Positions 27,691 through 36,958 of a stretch of 64,000 nucleotides of DNA are shown here, piece by piece. Each line of letters opens with the position of its first letter. Within the stretch, counting starts at the first letter, position 1. Source of the stretch: Acidobacteriota bacterium (GTDB lineage Bacteria; Acidobacteriota; Holophagae; Thermotomaculales; Thermotomaculaceae). The notes under the pieces were generated by a model. It was given only the letters and a program-made list of their open reading frames with translations. It was not told the origin of the DNA and ran no database searches. A program made the position numbers and the translations under genes. Location: assembly GCA_013152385.1 (NCBI GenBank), contig JAADGL010000032.1:23759-87758 (forward strand), in the 5' to 3' direction.

Positions 27691-28773
27691 TCAAACCCGT
27701 TGGAAACGGTTTCGGAAAACATTCAAAACCAGTCCGGCCATAATCAGATATGTAATAATCCCGGAGCCGCCATATGAAAAAAACGGCAGAGGAATGCCGG
27801 TGGTCGGCAAGAGTCCGACAATCATTCCGCTGCTGACCGTAATTTGATAGAAAAACAACACGGCGGATCCGAAAGCGATGACCATTCCCGGTTTATCGTA
27901 GGCAACCCGTGCGATAATGATCATTCTGGAGATCATAAGGAAGAAGATTGTCAAAGCCACAGCCACACCGGCAAAGCCGAATTCCTCCGCAAACACAGCA
28001 AAAATAAAGTCTGTGTGGGGTTCCGGCAGATACTTGAGCCGGCTCTGGGTTCCCTTTCGATACCCCCGGCCGGTCAGCTGGCCGGAACCCACCGCCACTT
28101 TGGACTGAATTACATGGTATCCCCGGCCGAGGGGGTCCCGCTCCGGATTAAAGAATGTCAGCACACGTTCTTTCTGATAAGGCTTGAACATGTAATGCCA
28201 GCTTCCGAAACCAACAAACGCGAGCAGGATAAAAAGAATCACATAGACCCGGGGCCGCAGTCCCAGCAGAAAAACACATCCCGCCCCCATTACCAGAAAT
28301 GTGGATGCCGTACCGAAATCGGGTTGAAGTAAAATCAGAAGGACCGGAATGCCCAGGGCAAACGCACTTTTGAATATTCCCCGGATATCCAGGCGTGAGC
28401 TTTTGTCTCCTTTACAGAGCCAGGCCAGCATCAACAAGACAGTCAATTTTACCGGTTCGGAAGGCTGAAGACGAAACGGGCCGAGATTCAACCATGATCT
28501 GGACCCGTGGACAGTGGTACCGAGAATCAACACTAAAACCAGTAACGCCATCGCGATACCGTAAAGTACCGGCGCGAATTCAATCCATACCCGATAATTT
28601 ACAATGTAGGCGATTGATCCCAGCGTCAGGCCTGCACAAATCCAGATAAGCTGCTTTGAAACCAGCGCGTCCCCGCCTTTTACCGTAGCCGCCGCACTGC
28701 TTAATGTCACCATTCCGAGTGCCAGGGCCAGGAGAACAGCCAGAAACAGCAAAAAATCGAACCTGCCTTTCAT
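27691..28773 (-). CDS. rodA: Rod-shape peptidoglycan polymerase RodA (SEDS)
   Basis: A 360-residue SEDS protein with about 10 membrane spans. Landmarks are the GSRSWLNLGPFRLQPSEPVK loop, the FGTASTFLVMGAG span and the C-terminal GIPLPFFSYGGSGII signature. With PBP2 it polymerises lipid II during side-wall growth. ATGA overlap with mrdA and GGAGG 7 bases upstream of the start. Confidence 0.93.
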   Translation of the reverse strand: MKGRFDFLLFLAVLLALALGMVTLSSAAATVKGGDALVSKQLIWICAGLTLGSIAYIVNYRVWIEFAPVLYGIAMALLVLVLILGTTVHGSRSWLNLGPFRLQPSEPVKLTVLLMLAWLCKGDKSSRLDIRGIFKSAFALGIPVLLILLQPDFGTASTFLVMGAGCVFLLGLRPRVYVILFILLAFVGFGSWHYMFKPYQKERVLTFFNPERDPLGRGYHVIQSKVAVGSGQLTGRGYRKGTQSRLKYLPEPHTDFIFAVFAEEFGFAGVAVALTIFFLMISRMIIIARVAYDKPGMVIAFGSAVLFFYQITVSSGMIVGLLPTTGIPLPFFSYGGSGIITYLIMAGLVLNVFRNRFQRV

Positions 28774-30500
28774 TGAAATGCCTCCCGATGATCCCGAAAA
28801 TACTGAAAAATTGTGGAAGCAATGGGAACAGCTGTATCTGAACCATGCCCACCTTTTTCAGCAATAACCGCAACCGCTATTTCCGGATTATGAAACGGAG
28901 CAAAACCAACAAACCAGGAAAGTTCCAGTGCTTTTCTATCTGCACCTGAAACGGTTTGAGCCGTACCGGTTTTACCGCAGATGGCGAGGCCGAGTCCGCT
29001 TAACGCCACTCCGGTTCCTCCGGTTACCATCAATCTCATCCCCCGTTTTACCGCGCGAAAATCCTTTTTTGGCAACCGGACCCGGTTACGAATCCATTGG
29101 TCACCTTTTTCATTGATCAAATGAGGAATCAGCACGATTCCGTTGTTGGCAATCGCAGCTGTCATGGAAGCAGCCTGAATCGGTGTCATCAGAAGATAAC
29201 CCTGGCCGATACAGGTATTCAACGTATCTCCCGGAAACCAGGAACGCCCGGTTTTTTTGCGTTTCCATTCCGGTGTCGGAAGGAAACCGGAACGTTCCCC
29301 GGGGATATCAATACCGGTTTTGGAACCAATGCCAAATTCCCGGGCCACCGGCAAAAGTTTCGCAATCCCGACTTTCAGGCCGACATTGTAAAAATAAACA
29401 TTACAGGAATGTGCAATGGCGCCGATCAGGGACAAGGTGCCATGGCCTTCTTTTTTCCAGCAGAGAAATGTCCGGCCGCCGACTTCCAGGCCGCCTGTAC
29501 AGGTAAATTGTGTCCGGGGTGTTAACCCCGCATTGAGCCCGGCCAGTGCCACCAGCGGTTTGAAGGTGGACCCCGGGGGATAGGCTCCCTGAATTGCCCG
29601 GTTCAACATGGGATTTCCCTTGGCATGCTTCAATTTTTCCCATTCTTTTTCCCTGAAACGAAAAGTCAGGATGTTGGGGTCAAAAGAAGGCGCGGAAACC
29701 ATTGCAAAGATACGGCCGTCCCGGGGGCTCATCACGACCACGGCGCCCTGAAAACTCCCCAGGCCTTTCATGGCAAGTTTTTGCAGCGGAGAAAGCAGCG
29801 ATACGGTTAAATCCCTCCCATTCTCCGGTTCCCGGATCAATTGGGTTTTAATAAAATGATTTCCGGAATCCACCACAATTCTCCGGCTTCCGTCCTTGCC
29901 TCTCAAAATATTGTCGTAACTCTTTTCAATCCCCATTTTCCCGACTTTCTGAAGCGTTGACAGATTCCGGGCTTCTTTAACAGTGGGTTCTCCGATATAA
30001 CCGACGGTATGGGCAAATAATTTTCCGTAAGGATAATAGCGTTGAGGGGCAAGTTCAACAAAAACTTCCGGATAATCTTTTTTCCGTGCTTCCAGAGGGG
30101 CAATCCGGGAAAATGAGAGATTTTCCAGAACCGGTACCGGCTTATATAAAGGAACCCTGCGATAACGTTTAATTCTGGCCTTTAATTCGCCCGGGGACAA
30201 GCGGAGAAAATGTGCAAGTATTTTCAACCGGGAAGGGCGGTAACTGCTTCTGTCCAGCATAATGTCGTAAGCCACTTTATAATCAGCCAGAACCTTTCCA
30301 TCTTTAGAAAAAATCCGGCCCCGACGGGACGGAATACTGATTTCCCGGAGTGTATTTTCGGTAGCGGCCCGATAATAAGCTGCGCCCCGAACCACCTGTA
30401 GAAACCAGTATCGAAAAAAAAGAGCCAGAAAAACAATCATCACAACGAGATAAAAAAATTGAATCCGACTCCTGAAAACAGGATGACTCTCACTGAACAT
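28770..30500 (-). CDS. mrdA: Penicillin-binding protein 2 (elongation transpeptidase)
   Basis: A 576-residue class B PBP. One N-terminal span (about 15-37), the pedestal segment with SRRGRIFSKDGKVLA, then the transpeptidase with PPGSTFKPL (active Ser and Lys), HSCNVYFYN (SxN) and GKTGTAQT (KTG). It cross-links new glycan made by RodA. ATG at 30500 is preferred over a TTG just before it because of the GGAAG spacing. It overlaps mreD by 11 bases and rodA by ATGA. Confidence 0.93.
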   Translation of the reverse strand: MFSESHPVFRSRIQFFYLVVMIVFLALFFRYWFLQVVRGAAYYRAATENTLREISIPSRRGRIFSKDGKVLADYKVAYDIMLDRSSYRPSRLKILAHFLRLSPGELKARIKRYRRVPLYKPVPVLENLSFSRIAPLEARKKDYPEVFVELAPQRYYPYGKLFAHTVGYIGEPTVKEARNLSTLQKVGKMGIEKSYDNILRGKDGSRRIVVDSGNHFIKTQLIREPENGRDLTVSLLSPLQKLAMKGLGSFQGAVVVMSPRDGRIFAMVSAPSFDPNILTFRFREKEWEKLKHAKGNPMLNRAIQGAYPPGSTFKPLVALAGLNAGLTPRTQFTCTGGLEVGGRTFLCWKKEGHGTLSLIGAIAHSCNVYFYNVGLKVGIAKLLPVAREFGIGSKTGIDIPGERSGFLPTPEWKRKKTGRSWFPGDTLNTCIGQGYLLMTPIQAASMTAAIANNGIVLIPHLINEKGDQWIRNRVRLPKKDFRAVKRGMRLMVTGGTGVALSGLGLAICGKTGTAQTVSGADRKALELSWFVGFAPFHNPEIAVAVIAEKGGHGSDTAVPIASTIFQYFRDHREAFQ

Positions 30501-30954
30501 CAACTCTTCCGATTACCAGACAGGTAAGAAAAGTGGTGGATAAAAGAAAAACCACATAACCGTAAACCGAAACCGGCAGCAGCGCAAAACCGAGCAGTCC
30601 CGAGAGCCATCTTGCCCCAATGGATACAAAAAGTGCATAAACACCCACTGTCAGGCATGCCGCCGCGCCCTTGACCACCACACGTTTTGCCAGTAGATAG
30701 AGACAAAAAGCAAGAACCAGGGCGGCCATCGTTTTGATTCCGGTCACCGGGGAAGCCGGATACACCAGTTCCATTACCAGATTGCCGAAAAATACAAAAC
30801 TCAATGCCCGTTTCAGTGTACTGCGAATTGCATAAATACCGGAAAATATCAGAAGCAGGTCTACCCGGGAAAAAGGGACGGGAAAAACATTAATCAGCAT
30901 GGACTGGAGAAAAATCGCAATAATAATCAACAGAACATCTGTAAACAGAATCAT
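30490..30954 (-). CDS. mreD: Rod-shape determining protein MreD
   Basis: A 154-residue, very hydrophobic protein with about five membrane spans, beginning ILFTDVLLIIIAIFLQSML and with FSRVDLLLIFSGIYA near residue 30, as in MreD. It is identified by these and by its place between mreC and mrdA. It forms part of the elongasome membrane scaffold. ATGA overlap with mreC. Confidence 0.85.
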   Translation of the reverse strand: MILFTDVLLIIIAIFLQSMLINVFPVPFSRVDLLLIFSGIYAIRSTLKRALSFVFFGNLVMELVYPASPVTGIKTMAALVLAFCLYLLAKRVVVKGAAACLTVGVYALFVSIGARWLSGLLGFALLPVSVYGYVVFLLSTTFLTCLVIGRVDVQ

Positions 30955-31787
30955 GATTTCTTTCCTTTGCCCTGTTTTGCCCCAGAACTCGAAGCATAAT
31001 AAGGAACAACCAGAACCTGTTCCAGATTCGTCAATGGTGCTGAGAAAGTCACTTTGATATTCTGAAAAAAGTTTTCAGTCGGAATTGCTGAAAGAACGGT
31101 TCCGGCTTCTATACCGGCGGGACAGATTCCATCTCCTCCGGTGGTAATAACCCGGGCTCCCTTTGTCAAAATTTCATTATTGGGGAAATAACGGATTGAA
31201 CCGATTCGGAGGTCCCCGACACCGGTAAGAAGGCCGGCGGATTTTGCCCCCTCAACCCGAACCGCAAAACCGGAAGCGGGATCGGAAACCAACTGGACCT
31301 GGGACTGACGGGCAAAAACTTTCCACACCCGGCCCACGAGGCCGTCTTCACAGACAACAGCCATGTTCTTTTTAACACCGTCCCGCTCTCCCCTGTCAAT
31401 CAAAACCAGATTCATTCCGCTGAAAGATGCATTTCCAATCACGGTAGCCGTAAGGCCCGGACGTTCCAGCTTCCGCCTCAACGACAGAAGTCGTTTCAGA
31501 TGACGATTTTCATATTCAAGGTTTCGCTTTAACAGAAGACGGGTTCTGAGTTTGAAGATTTCTTCTCTGAGTTCTCGATTTTCTTCCTGTGCATGAACAT
31601 TTTTAAAATAGGTTTTGTACGTTTTTTTGACCCACCGTGTCAATTTTATTGATGCGGTTACAACCGGGATTGATACTGCATTTACCGTACGTTCCACATA
31701 AAGCACACCGCTATTGTCTTTCAATTGGACAGACACCAGAAAGAGATTGACCAGAAAAAACAGCAGAAAAATTCGGAACTCGTGAAT
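30951..31787 (-). CDS. mreC: Rod-shape determining protein MreC, probable ATT start
   Basis: A bitopic periplasmic scaffold of the elongasome: coiled coil (about residues 65-100) and the two beta-barrel domains with LVLIDRGERDGVKKNM, VCEDGLVGRV and VITTGGDGICPAGI. The first usual start codon in frame, GTG at 31736, would leave the protein without the membrane anchor MreC needs. Reading back, an in-frame segment HEFRIFLLFFLVNLFLVS encodes that span, begins at ATT (31787-31785), and has AGGGGG exactly five bases upstream. I therefore set the start at ATT (278 residues). Rare ATT starts are known for infC. Head of the mreC-mreD-mrdA-rodA-kinase-plsC operon. Confidence 0.85.
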   Translation of the reverse strand: MHEFRIFLLFFLVNLFLVSVQLKDNSGVLYVERTVNAVSIPVVTASIKLTRWVKKTYKTYFKNVHAQEENRELREEIFKLRTRLLLKRNLEYENRHLKRLLSLRRKLERPGLTATVIGNASFSGMNLVLIDRGERDGVKKNMAVVCEDGLVGRVWKVFARQSQVQLVSDPASGFAVRVEGAKSAGLLTGVGDLRIGSIRYFPNNEILTKGARVITTGGDGICPAGIEAGTVLSAIPTENFFQNIKVTFSAPLTNLEQVLVVPYYASSSGAKQGKGKKS

Positions 31788-31820
31788 AACAACCCCCTGA
31801 CATAGACTGATTTTTATTTT

Positions 31821-31826
31821 ACTATA
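31821..31826 (-). promoter_or_regulatory. -10 box of the mre operon
   Basis: Minus strand TATAGT, 34 bases before the ATT start; no clear -35. It lies back to back with the sppA promoter. Confidence 0.4.
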
Positions 31827-31829
31827 CCC

Positions 31830-31857
31830 TTGGAAGTGGCACGAAACATTTTATAAT
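31830..31857 (+). promoter_or_regulatory. sppA promoter
   Basis: TTGGAA (31830-31835), 16 bp, TATAAT (31852-31857). The start would be near 31864, leaving a leader of about 38 bases before the TTG start. Confidence 0.6.
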
Positions 31858-31901
31858 GAATTGTGAGAATATTCCTGCAATTTCCCCAAAAGGAGGTTTT
31901 T

Positions 31902-33581
31902 TTGAAGAAAGCAATCCTGATTGTTACCATTGTACTGGTTTTTTTTGGCCTGCTTGTGGTTCTCGCCGGCCGGATGGTCGGCTACCTGACCGCCGGCCGG
32001 ACAGGCTCAATCCAATCTTCCTCGGCATTGGTCATTTCACTGGACAGGGTTTTAACGGAACAGGCACCTGAACTGCCCTTCCGAAAGACCCTGGATTTTC
32101 ACCGCATGATAGACGCTGTCCGGAAAGCTGCCGATGACAGCGATATTAAAGGGGTCATTGTTTACGGAAATTCCATCCCCATGTCAATGGCACAGAAAGA
32201 AGAACTGAAACAGGCGCTTGAAACCGTGGTCAAAGTCAAAAAACCGGTTACAGTCTATTTTGATGCCATCTCCATCGGCAGTTACTACGTTGTGCCCAAA
32301 GGGGCAAAGGTGGTGATGCAGGGAACCCCCGGCGGATATGTTTCCATGACCGGATATTATGCGCCCCAGATGTTCATGCGGGAACTTCTCGAAGACAAAC
32401 TGGGAATTAAAATGAATGTGGTGCATATCGGCAAATACAAAGGGGCGGGAGAACCGTTTGCCCGGGATTCCATGTCCAAATATCTCCGGGAAGAACTGGC
32501 CTCTTACCTGGACGACGTGTGGGCCAATTTCACCAGTTCAATCCCCGCTTCACGGGGAATTCAGCCGGAAACATTCAAACAGGACCTTTTTCAGGGGAAA
32601 TATTTCTCCCTGTCTCCCCAGAAAGCCAAAAAAGACGGATTCGTGGATGAATTCGGTTATAAGCTGGACCAGGAAGACCGGTATCCGGACACGGTGGGCA
32701 TTCGCCGGTATGCCGAACGCAGGAACCTGGAATCTTCTTCCGCAAAAATTGCCCTCATTGTTGCAGAAGGAGAAATCCAGATGGGGACAGCCCGGCCCAG
32801 CCCCTTTGGCGGAAGCTCCGTCATTGCCGGGGACACCATCTGCCGGACCATCCGCCGGGCAGCCGATAACAGCCGCATCAAAGCAATTGTGTTCCGTATC
32901 AATTCTCCCGGCGGCTCCGCCCTTGCCTCGGAATTGATTTACCAGGAACTCCGGCGGGCCGCAAAGAAAAAACCGGTGATTGCCTCCATCGGCGGCATGG
33001 GTGCCTCCGGGGGCTTTTACATTGCCTGTGGTTGCGATGAAATATTTGCCGACAATGCATCCATCGTTGGCTCCATCGGCGTCATCTCCATCGTACCGGA
33101 ATTCACGCGCCTTATGGGGAAAGCAGGTGTTCATGTTGATCCGGTAACAAAAGGAAAGTATGCGGATTTTCTCTCACCTTACGAACAGCTGAAACCCGAA
33201 GAAGCCGGCATTCTGAGAAACGAAATGCTGAAAATCTACACCGTTTTCAAAAGCCGGGTTGCGAAATCCCGGAAAATGAAAATGGAGAAGGTGGAAGAAC
33301 TGGCCCAGGGCCGAATCTATTCCGGCCGAAGAGGCGCAGAACTGGGGCTTGTGGACCATGTCGGCGGATTGTATGAAGCACTCCATGCGGCGGCAAAAAA
33401 AGCCGGACTTTCCTCCATCCGCTACCGTGTTTTCAGCAACCGCAAAAGTTTTCTTGAAATGATCCTGGATCGCCAGGTACGGATTACGACCCGATGGCAG
33501 GACCTTCTCCGCCTGCCTCCGATGGACCGCCCCCTTCTGCTGGCACCTTCCCTCGCATGGAACAAAGGAGAAATAAAATGA
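31902..33581 (+). CDS. sppA: Signal peptide peptidase SppA, 67K type
   Basis: A 559-residue membrane serine protease with an N-terminal span (about 3-25) and two tandem S49 domains. The general-base Lys is in IGKYKGAGEPF (Lys180) and the nucleophile in GMGASGGFYIAC (Ser369), followed by ASIVGSIGVI. It degrades cleaved signal peptides in the inner membrane. The start is TTG at 31902, five bases after AGGAGG; a GTG at 31863 lacks such a site. Its stop overlaps the S9 peptidase start as ATGA. Confidence 0.93.
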   Translation: MKKAILIVTIVLVFFGLLVVLAGRMVGYLTAGRTGSIQSSSALVISLDRVLTEQAPELPFRKTLDFHRMIDAVRKAADDSDIKGVIVYGNSIPMSMAQKEELKQALETVVKVKKPVTVYFDAISIGSYYVVPKGAKVVMQGTPGGYVSMTGYYAPQMFMRELLEDKLGIKMNVVHIGKYKGAGEPFARDSMSKYLREELASYLDDVWANFTSSIPASRGIQPETFKQDLFQGKYFSLSPQKAKKDGFVDEFGYKLDQEDRYPDTVGIRRYAERRNLESSSAKIALIVAEGEIQMGTARPSPFGGSSVIAGDTICRTIRRAADNSRIKAIVFRINSPGGSALASELIYQELRRAAKKKPVIASIGGMGASGGFYIACGCDEIFADNASIVGSIGVISIVPEFTRLMGKAGVHVDPVTKGKYADFLSPYEQLKPEEAGILRNEMLKIYTVFKSRVAKSRKMKMEKVEELAQGRIYSGRRGAELGLVDHVGGLYEALHAAAKKAGLSSIRYRVFSNRKSFLEMILDRQVRITTRWQDLLRLPPMDRPLLLAPSLAWNKGEIK

Positions 33582-35737
33582 AAAAACTGATTTTATTTCT
33601 ATTGGCCACCGTTTCGGTTTCCGTGTTGGCGGTTCAGCCGGTTGACCCGCTGTTTACCCGGACAATGGAAGCAATGCAGACCCGCAGCCTCCGGCCTTTC
33701 TCCATGAAATGGTCACCGTCCGGACGCCATCTGGCCTATCTGAAACCGGCGGCAGACAAAGAAGTAAACGAATTATGGGTTCTGGACCTGAAAACAGACA
33801 AAGAAACCATGCTGGCCGGTGCCACCGGAAAGAGCAGAGAAACGGAAGCGGAAAAAGAACTGAAAGAAAGAATGAGAATCGGCGGCGGCGGTGTAACTTT
33901 TTTCTCCTGGTTTCATAACAGTGACAGAATTTTGTATAAGAGCGCCGGAAAACTCTGGCAGGTAAACGTGACAACCGGAAAAAAGAAGGTGATTCCCGTA
34001 AAACTAAAGCCGGCCCTCTTTCCCCGCCTGTCCCCGGATGATAGCGTCATTGCCGTTGTTTCGGCCGGGGATATTTACCTGCTGAATACGGAAACCGGAA
34101 ATTACCGCCGCCTGACAAAAAGTGCAAAAGATGCGGTTTACAACGGCATGGCAGATTTCAACGCAGCGGAAGAACTGGACCGTTATCGGGGAATGTGGTG
34201 GTCTCCCGACAGCCGCTACCTCTATTTCACCCATGTGGATGAAACAAAAATGGCCACATGGGCACTTCCCAGGGACACCTCTTTTTCTCCTCACTACCAG
34301 TTGCAGCGGTACCCTGTGGCCGGAGGGGTGAATGCCAGCGTGTCTCTGTACCGGGCTGACGTCAGAACCGGGCATTCGGAACAGCTTCCGGTTCCGCTGA
34401 AAGGGGAGTGGTATCTGGCACGGGTTCATTTTATCGGCAACCGTGTTGTAACGGAAATTCTGACCCGGAACCAGAAAGACCTTTACATTTACCGTTACAG
34501 TCACCTGAAACCGGAAGTTCTCTACCACGAACATGACCGGTGCTGGATCAATCTGAACAAAAGTTTTCACTATTTCCCGGAAAAAAAGGCCTTTCTCTGG
34601 ACTTCGGAAAAATCAGGGCTGAATCAGATTTATCTCGAAAAACTTGACGGGAAAGAAATCCGGCTGACCCATGGAAACCGGCCCGTCCTGAGGATTGACG
34701 GAATCACAAAAGAACACATTTATTTTACGGAAACCGGAAACACCCCGATGGAAAACCGGATTATGGTTCTGAACCTCAAAACCGGGAAAACTCGAATTGT
34801 TGAAAACCGGAAAGGCTGGGCCAGGATTTCCATGTCTCCGGATACCGGACACTATCTTCTGTTTGCCAGCAGCCTGAATCATCCGATGACTGCCGTACTG
34901 GTGGAAACCAATGGCAAACGCAGAGTCTTTTACAAACAGGCCCGGCCCGCAATCAGGGGATTGAAACCCAATCTTCACATTCCTTTCCATTTCACAGCCA
35001 AAGACGGAACCGTTCTGTACGGTGTGCTGGACCGCCCGGAAACCCTCGTTCCCGGAAAAAAATACCCGGTTCTGGTTTACACCTATGGCGGCCCCCACGC
35101 CCAGGTGGCATCCGACAGTTACGGATCCAGAAATGCGCTGTGGCACCAGTATCTCAACACCAGGGGAATTTGTGTGTTCAGAATGGACAACCGGGGCTCT
35201 GCCAACCGCTCCCGTGCCTTTGAGCAGGCAATTTATCACAACATGGGAGATTTGGAGTTGAGAGACCAGATTGCCGGGCTGAATGCCGTGTGCAAAGAAT
35301 TCCCGTTCCTGGACCGCTCCCGTGCGGGGATCTGGGGATGGAGCTACGGCGGATACATGACCTGTATGGCCATGACCCGTTTTTCCGGACAGTTTAAAGC
35401 AGGGGTGGCGGTGGCACCGGTCACAGACTGGCATTTATACGATTCCGCCTACACCGAGCGCTACATGGGAACTCCAAAAGAAAACCCGGACGGCTACAAG
35501 AATTCATCCGCACTGACCTGGGCGGGAAAATTGAAGGGAAAGCTGCTGATTATGGCCGGTGTGTCTGACGATAACGTTCATTTTCACAATACCGAAATGC
35601 TGTTGAGCGCGTTTGTCAAAACCAACCGCTTTCCCGATTTGATGGTGTATCCGGGAAAACAGCATTCCATCCGGGGCCGTCAGACCCGCCGGTACCTTTT
35701 CTGGCGGATTTCAGACTATTTTATTTCCAATTTGTAA
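33578..35737 (+). CDS. Exported prolyl oligopeptidase family (DPP IV-like) peptidase
   Basis: A 719-residue S9 peptidase. Signal peptide (1-18), then a beta-propeller with LAYLKP and NELWVLDL blades and the DPP IV-type AEELDRYRGMWWSPD segment. The hydrolase domain has GWSYGGYM (Ser589), VSDDNVHF (Asp664) and GKQHS (His696), a full triad. It should remove dipeptides, often Xaa-Pro, from peptides in the periplasm. Coupled with sppA, suggesting a shared role in peptide clean-up after export. GGAG precedes the start. Confidence 0.9.
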   Translation: MKKLILFLLATVSVSVLAVQPVDPLFTRTMEAMQTRSLRPFSMKWSPSGRHLAYLKPAADKEVNELWVLDLKTDKETMLAGATGKSRETEAEKELKERMRIGGGGVTFFSWFHNSDRILYKSAGKLWQVNVTTGKKKVIPVKLKPALFPRLSPDDSVIAVVSAGDIYLLNTETGNYRRLTKSAKDAVYNGMADFNAAEELDRYRGMWWSPDSRYLYFTHVDETKMATWALPRDTSFSPHYQLQRYPVAGGVNASVSLYRADVRTGHSEQLPVPLKGEWYLARVHFIGNRVVTEILTRNQKDLYIYRYSHLKPEVLYHEHDRCWINLNKSFHYFPEKKAFLWTSEKSGLNQIYLEKLDGKEIRLTHGNRPVLRIDGITKEHIYFTETGNTPMENRIMVLNLKTGKTRIVENRKGWARISMSPDTGHYLLFASSLNHPMTAVLVETNGKRRVFYKQARPAIRGLKPNLHIPFHFTAKDGTVLYGVLDRPETLVPGKKYPVLVYTYGGPHAQVASDSYGSRNALWHQYLNTRGICVFRMDNRGSANRSRAFEQAIYHNMGDLELRDQIAGLNAVCKEFPFLDRSRAGIWGWSYGGYMTCMAMTRFSGQFKAGVAVAPVTDWHLYDSAYTERYMGTPKENPDGYKNSSALTWAGKLKGKLLIMAGVSDDNVHFHNTEMLLSAFVKTNRFPDLMVYPGKQHSIRGRQTRRYLFWRISDYFISNL

Positions 35738-35759
35738 TATTCTGTTTCAAATCGGATGA

Positions 35760-35788
35760 AAAGAGCCGGGTATTTTACCCGGCTCTTT
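35760..35788. terminator. Bidirectional terminator between the S9 peptidase and mreB
   Basis: AAAGAGCCGGGTA paired with TACCCGGCTCTTT, 13 perfect bp and a 3-base loop, with A and T on each side, between two convergent genes. Confidence 0.9.
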
Positions 35789-35824
35789 AAATTCATTCTC
35801 TATGAAAAGCGACAGCTTTTCTTC

Positions 35825-36862
35825 TCAGCTTGTCAACGAAATTTTTCTTAACAGGTTGATGTTGGTGAGCATTGCCCCGGTGCCCTGCACCACACAGGTC
35901 AGCGGGTCTTCCGCCAGTGCCACCGGCAAACCGGTTTCTTCACGGAGCCGTTTGTCGAGATTGCGCAGCAGTGAACCGCCGCCGGCCAGAATAATCCCCC
36001 GGTCCACAATATCTGCGGACAGTGCCGGAGGCGTTTTTTCCAGGGTGATTTTGATAGTCTCCACAATACTGTCCACAGCGGGGGTCAATGCCTCCCTGAT
36101 TTCGGCATCGGTCAGGGTCAGGCCTTTGGGCAACCCTGTTTCCAGATCCCGCCCCTTAATTTCCATTTCCAGTTGTTTGTCCAGTGGATAGGCAGAACCG
36201 ATATTAATTTTTACCTCTTCCGCTGTCCGTTCCCCTATCAGGAGGCGGTATTGTTTTTTAATATAACGGATAATGGACTGATCCATTTCATTGCCCGCTG
36301 TCCGGAGAGACTTGCAGAAAACAACTCCGGCGAGGGAAATCACCGCGACGTCGGTGGTTCCGCCGCCGATATCCACAATCATGTTTCCGGTGGGTTCGGT
36401 AATGGGCAAACCGGCACCTATGGCTGCCACCATCGCCTGTTCCACAAGAAAAACCTCGGAGGCCCCTGCTTTCAAAGCGGAATCCCGAACCGCCCTGCGT
36501 TCCACCTGAGTGATTTCCGACGGAACCGAAATGATAATCCGGGGGCGCACCGCAATCCGGCGATTGTGTGCTTTTTTAATGAAATAATCCAGCATGCGTT
36601 CCGTCACTTCAAAATCCGCGATAACGCCCTCTTTCATCGGTTGAATCGCCACAATGTTGGAGGGGGTTTTCCCCAGCATTTCCTTTGCCTCAGACCCCAC
36701 GGCTTCCACCCGGTTGTTTCGGGTGTTGATGGCAACAATGGAAGGTTCCCGAACAACAATCCCTTTGTTGCGGATAAAGACAAGGGTATTCGCCGTTCCC
36801 AGGTCAATTGCAAGGTCACTGGAAAAAATTGATAACCACGAAAGTGGATTCATTACGCCCAT
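35825..36862 (-). CDS. mreB: Actin-like cell-shape protein MreB
   Basis: A 345-residue actin fold. Phosphate 1 motif IDLGTANTLVF near residue 17, NIVAIQPMKEGVIADF near 70, phosphate 2 IVDIGGGTTDVAVI near 165, and the adenosine motif GIILAGGGSLLRNLD near 290. It forms the membrane filaments that guide the elongasome. It is not in the mreC operon but 4 kb away, next to signalling genes. AGGAG 6 bases upstream. Confidence 0.96.
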   Translation of the reverse strand: MGVMNPLSWLSIFSSDLAIDLGTANTLVFIRNKGIVVREPSIVAINTRNNRVEAVGSEAKEMLGKTPSNIVAIQPMKEGVIADFEVTERMLDYFIKKAHNRRIAVRPRIIISVPSEITQVERRAVRDSALKAGASEVFLVEQAMVAAIGAGLPITEPTGNMIVDIGGGTTDVAVISLAGVVFCKSLRTAGNEMDQSIIRYIKKQYRLLIGERTAEEVKINIGSAYPLDKQLEMEIKGRDLETGLPKGLTLTDAEIREALTPAVDSIVETIKITLEKTPPALSADIVDRGIILAGGGSLLRNLDKRLREETGLPVALAEDPLTCVVQGTGAMLTNINLLRKISLTS

Positions 36863-36958
36863 CGTTTACTCCTGCTGCAATTTCGCCATTTAATTCATCC
36901 GGTTCCCCGGAGCCTGACTGAGAGGCATACAAATTATGACTGGTTTATAGTAACTTTC

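Noticed and set aside
30951..31736. mreC starting at GTG 31736
   Set aside because: It would lack the membrane anchor and has no ribosome site at proper distance, unlike the ATT at 31787.
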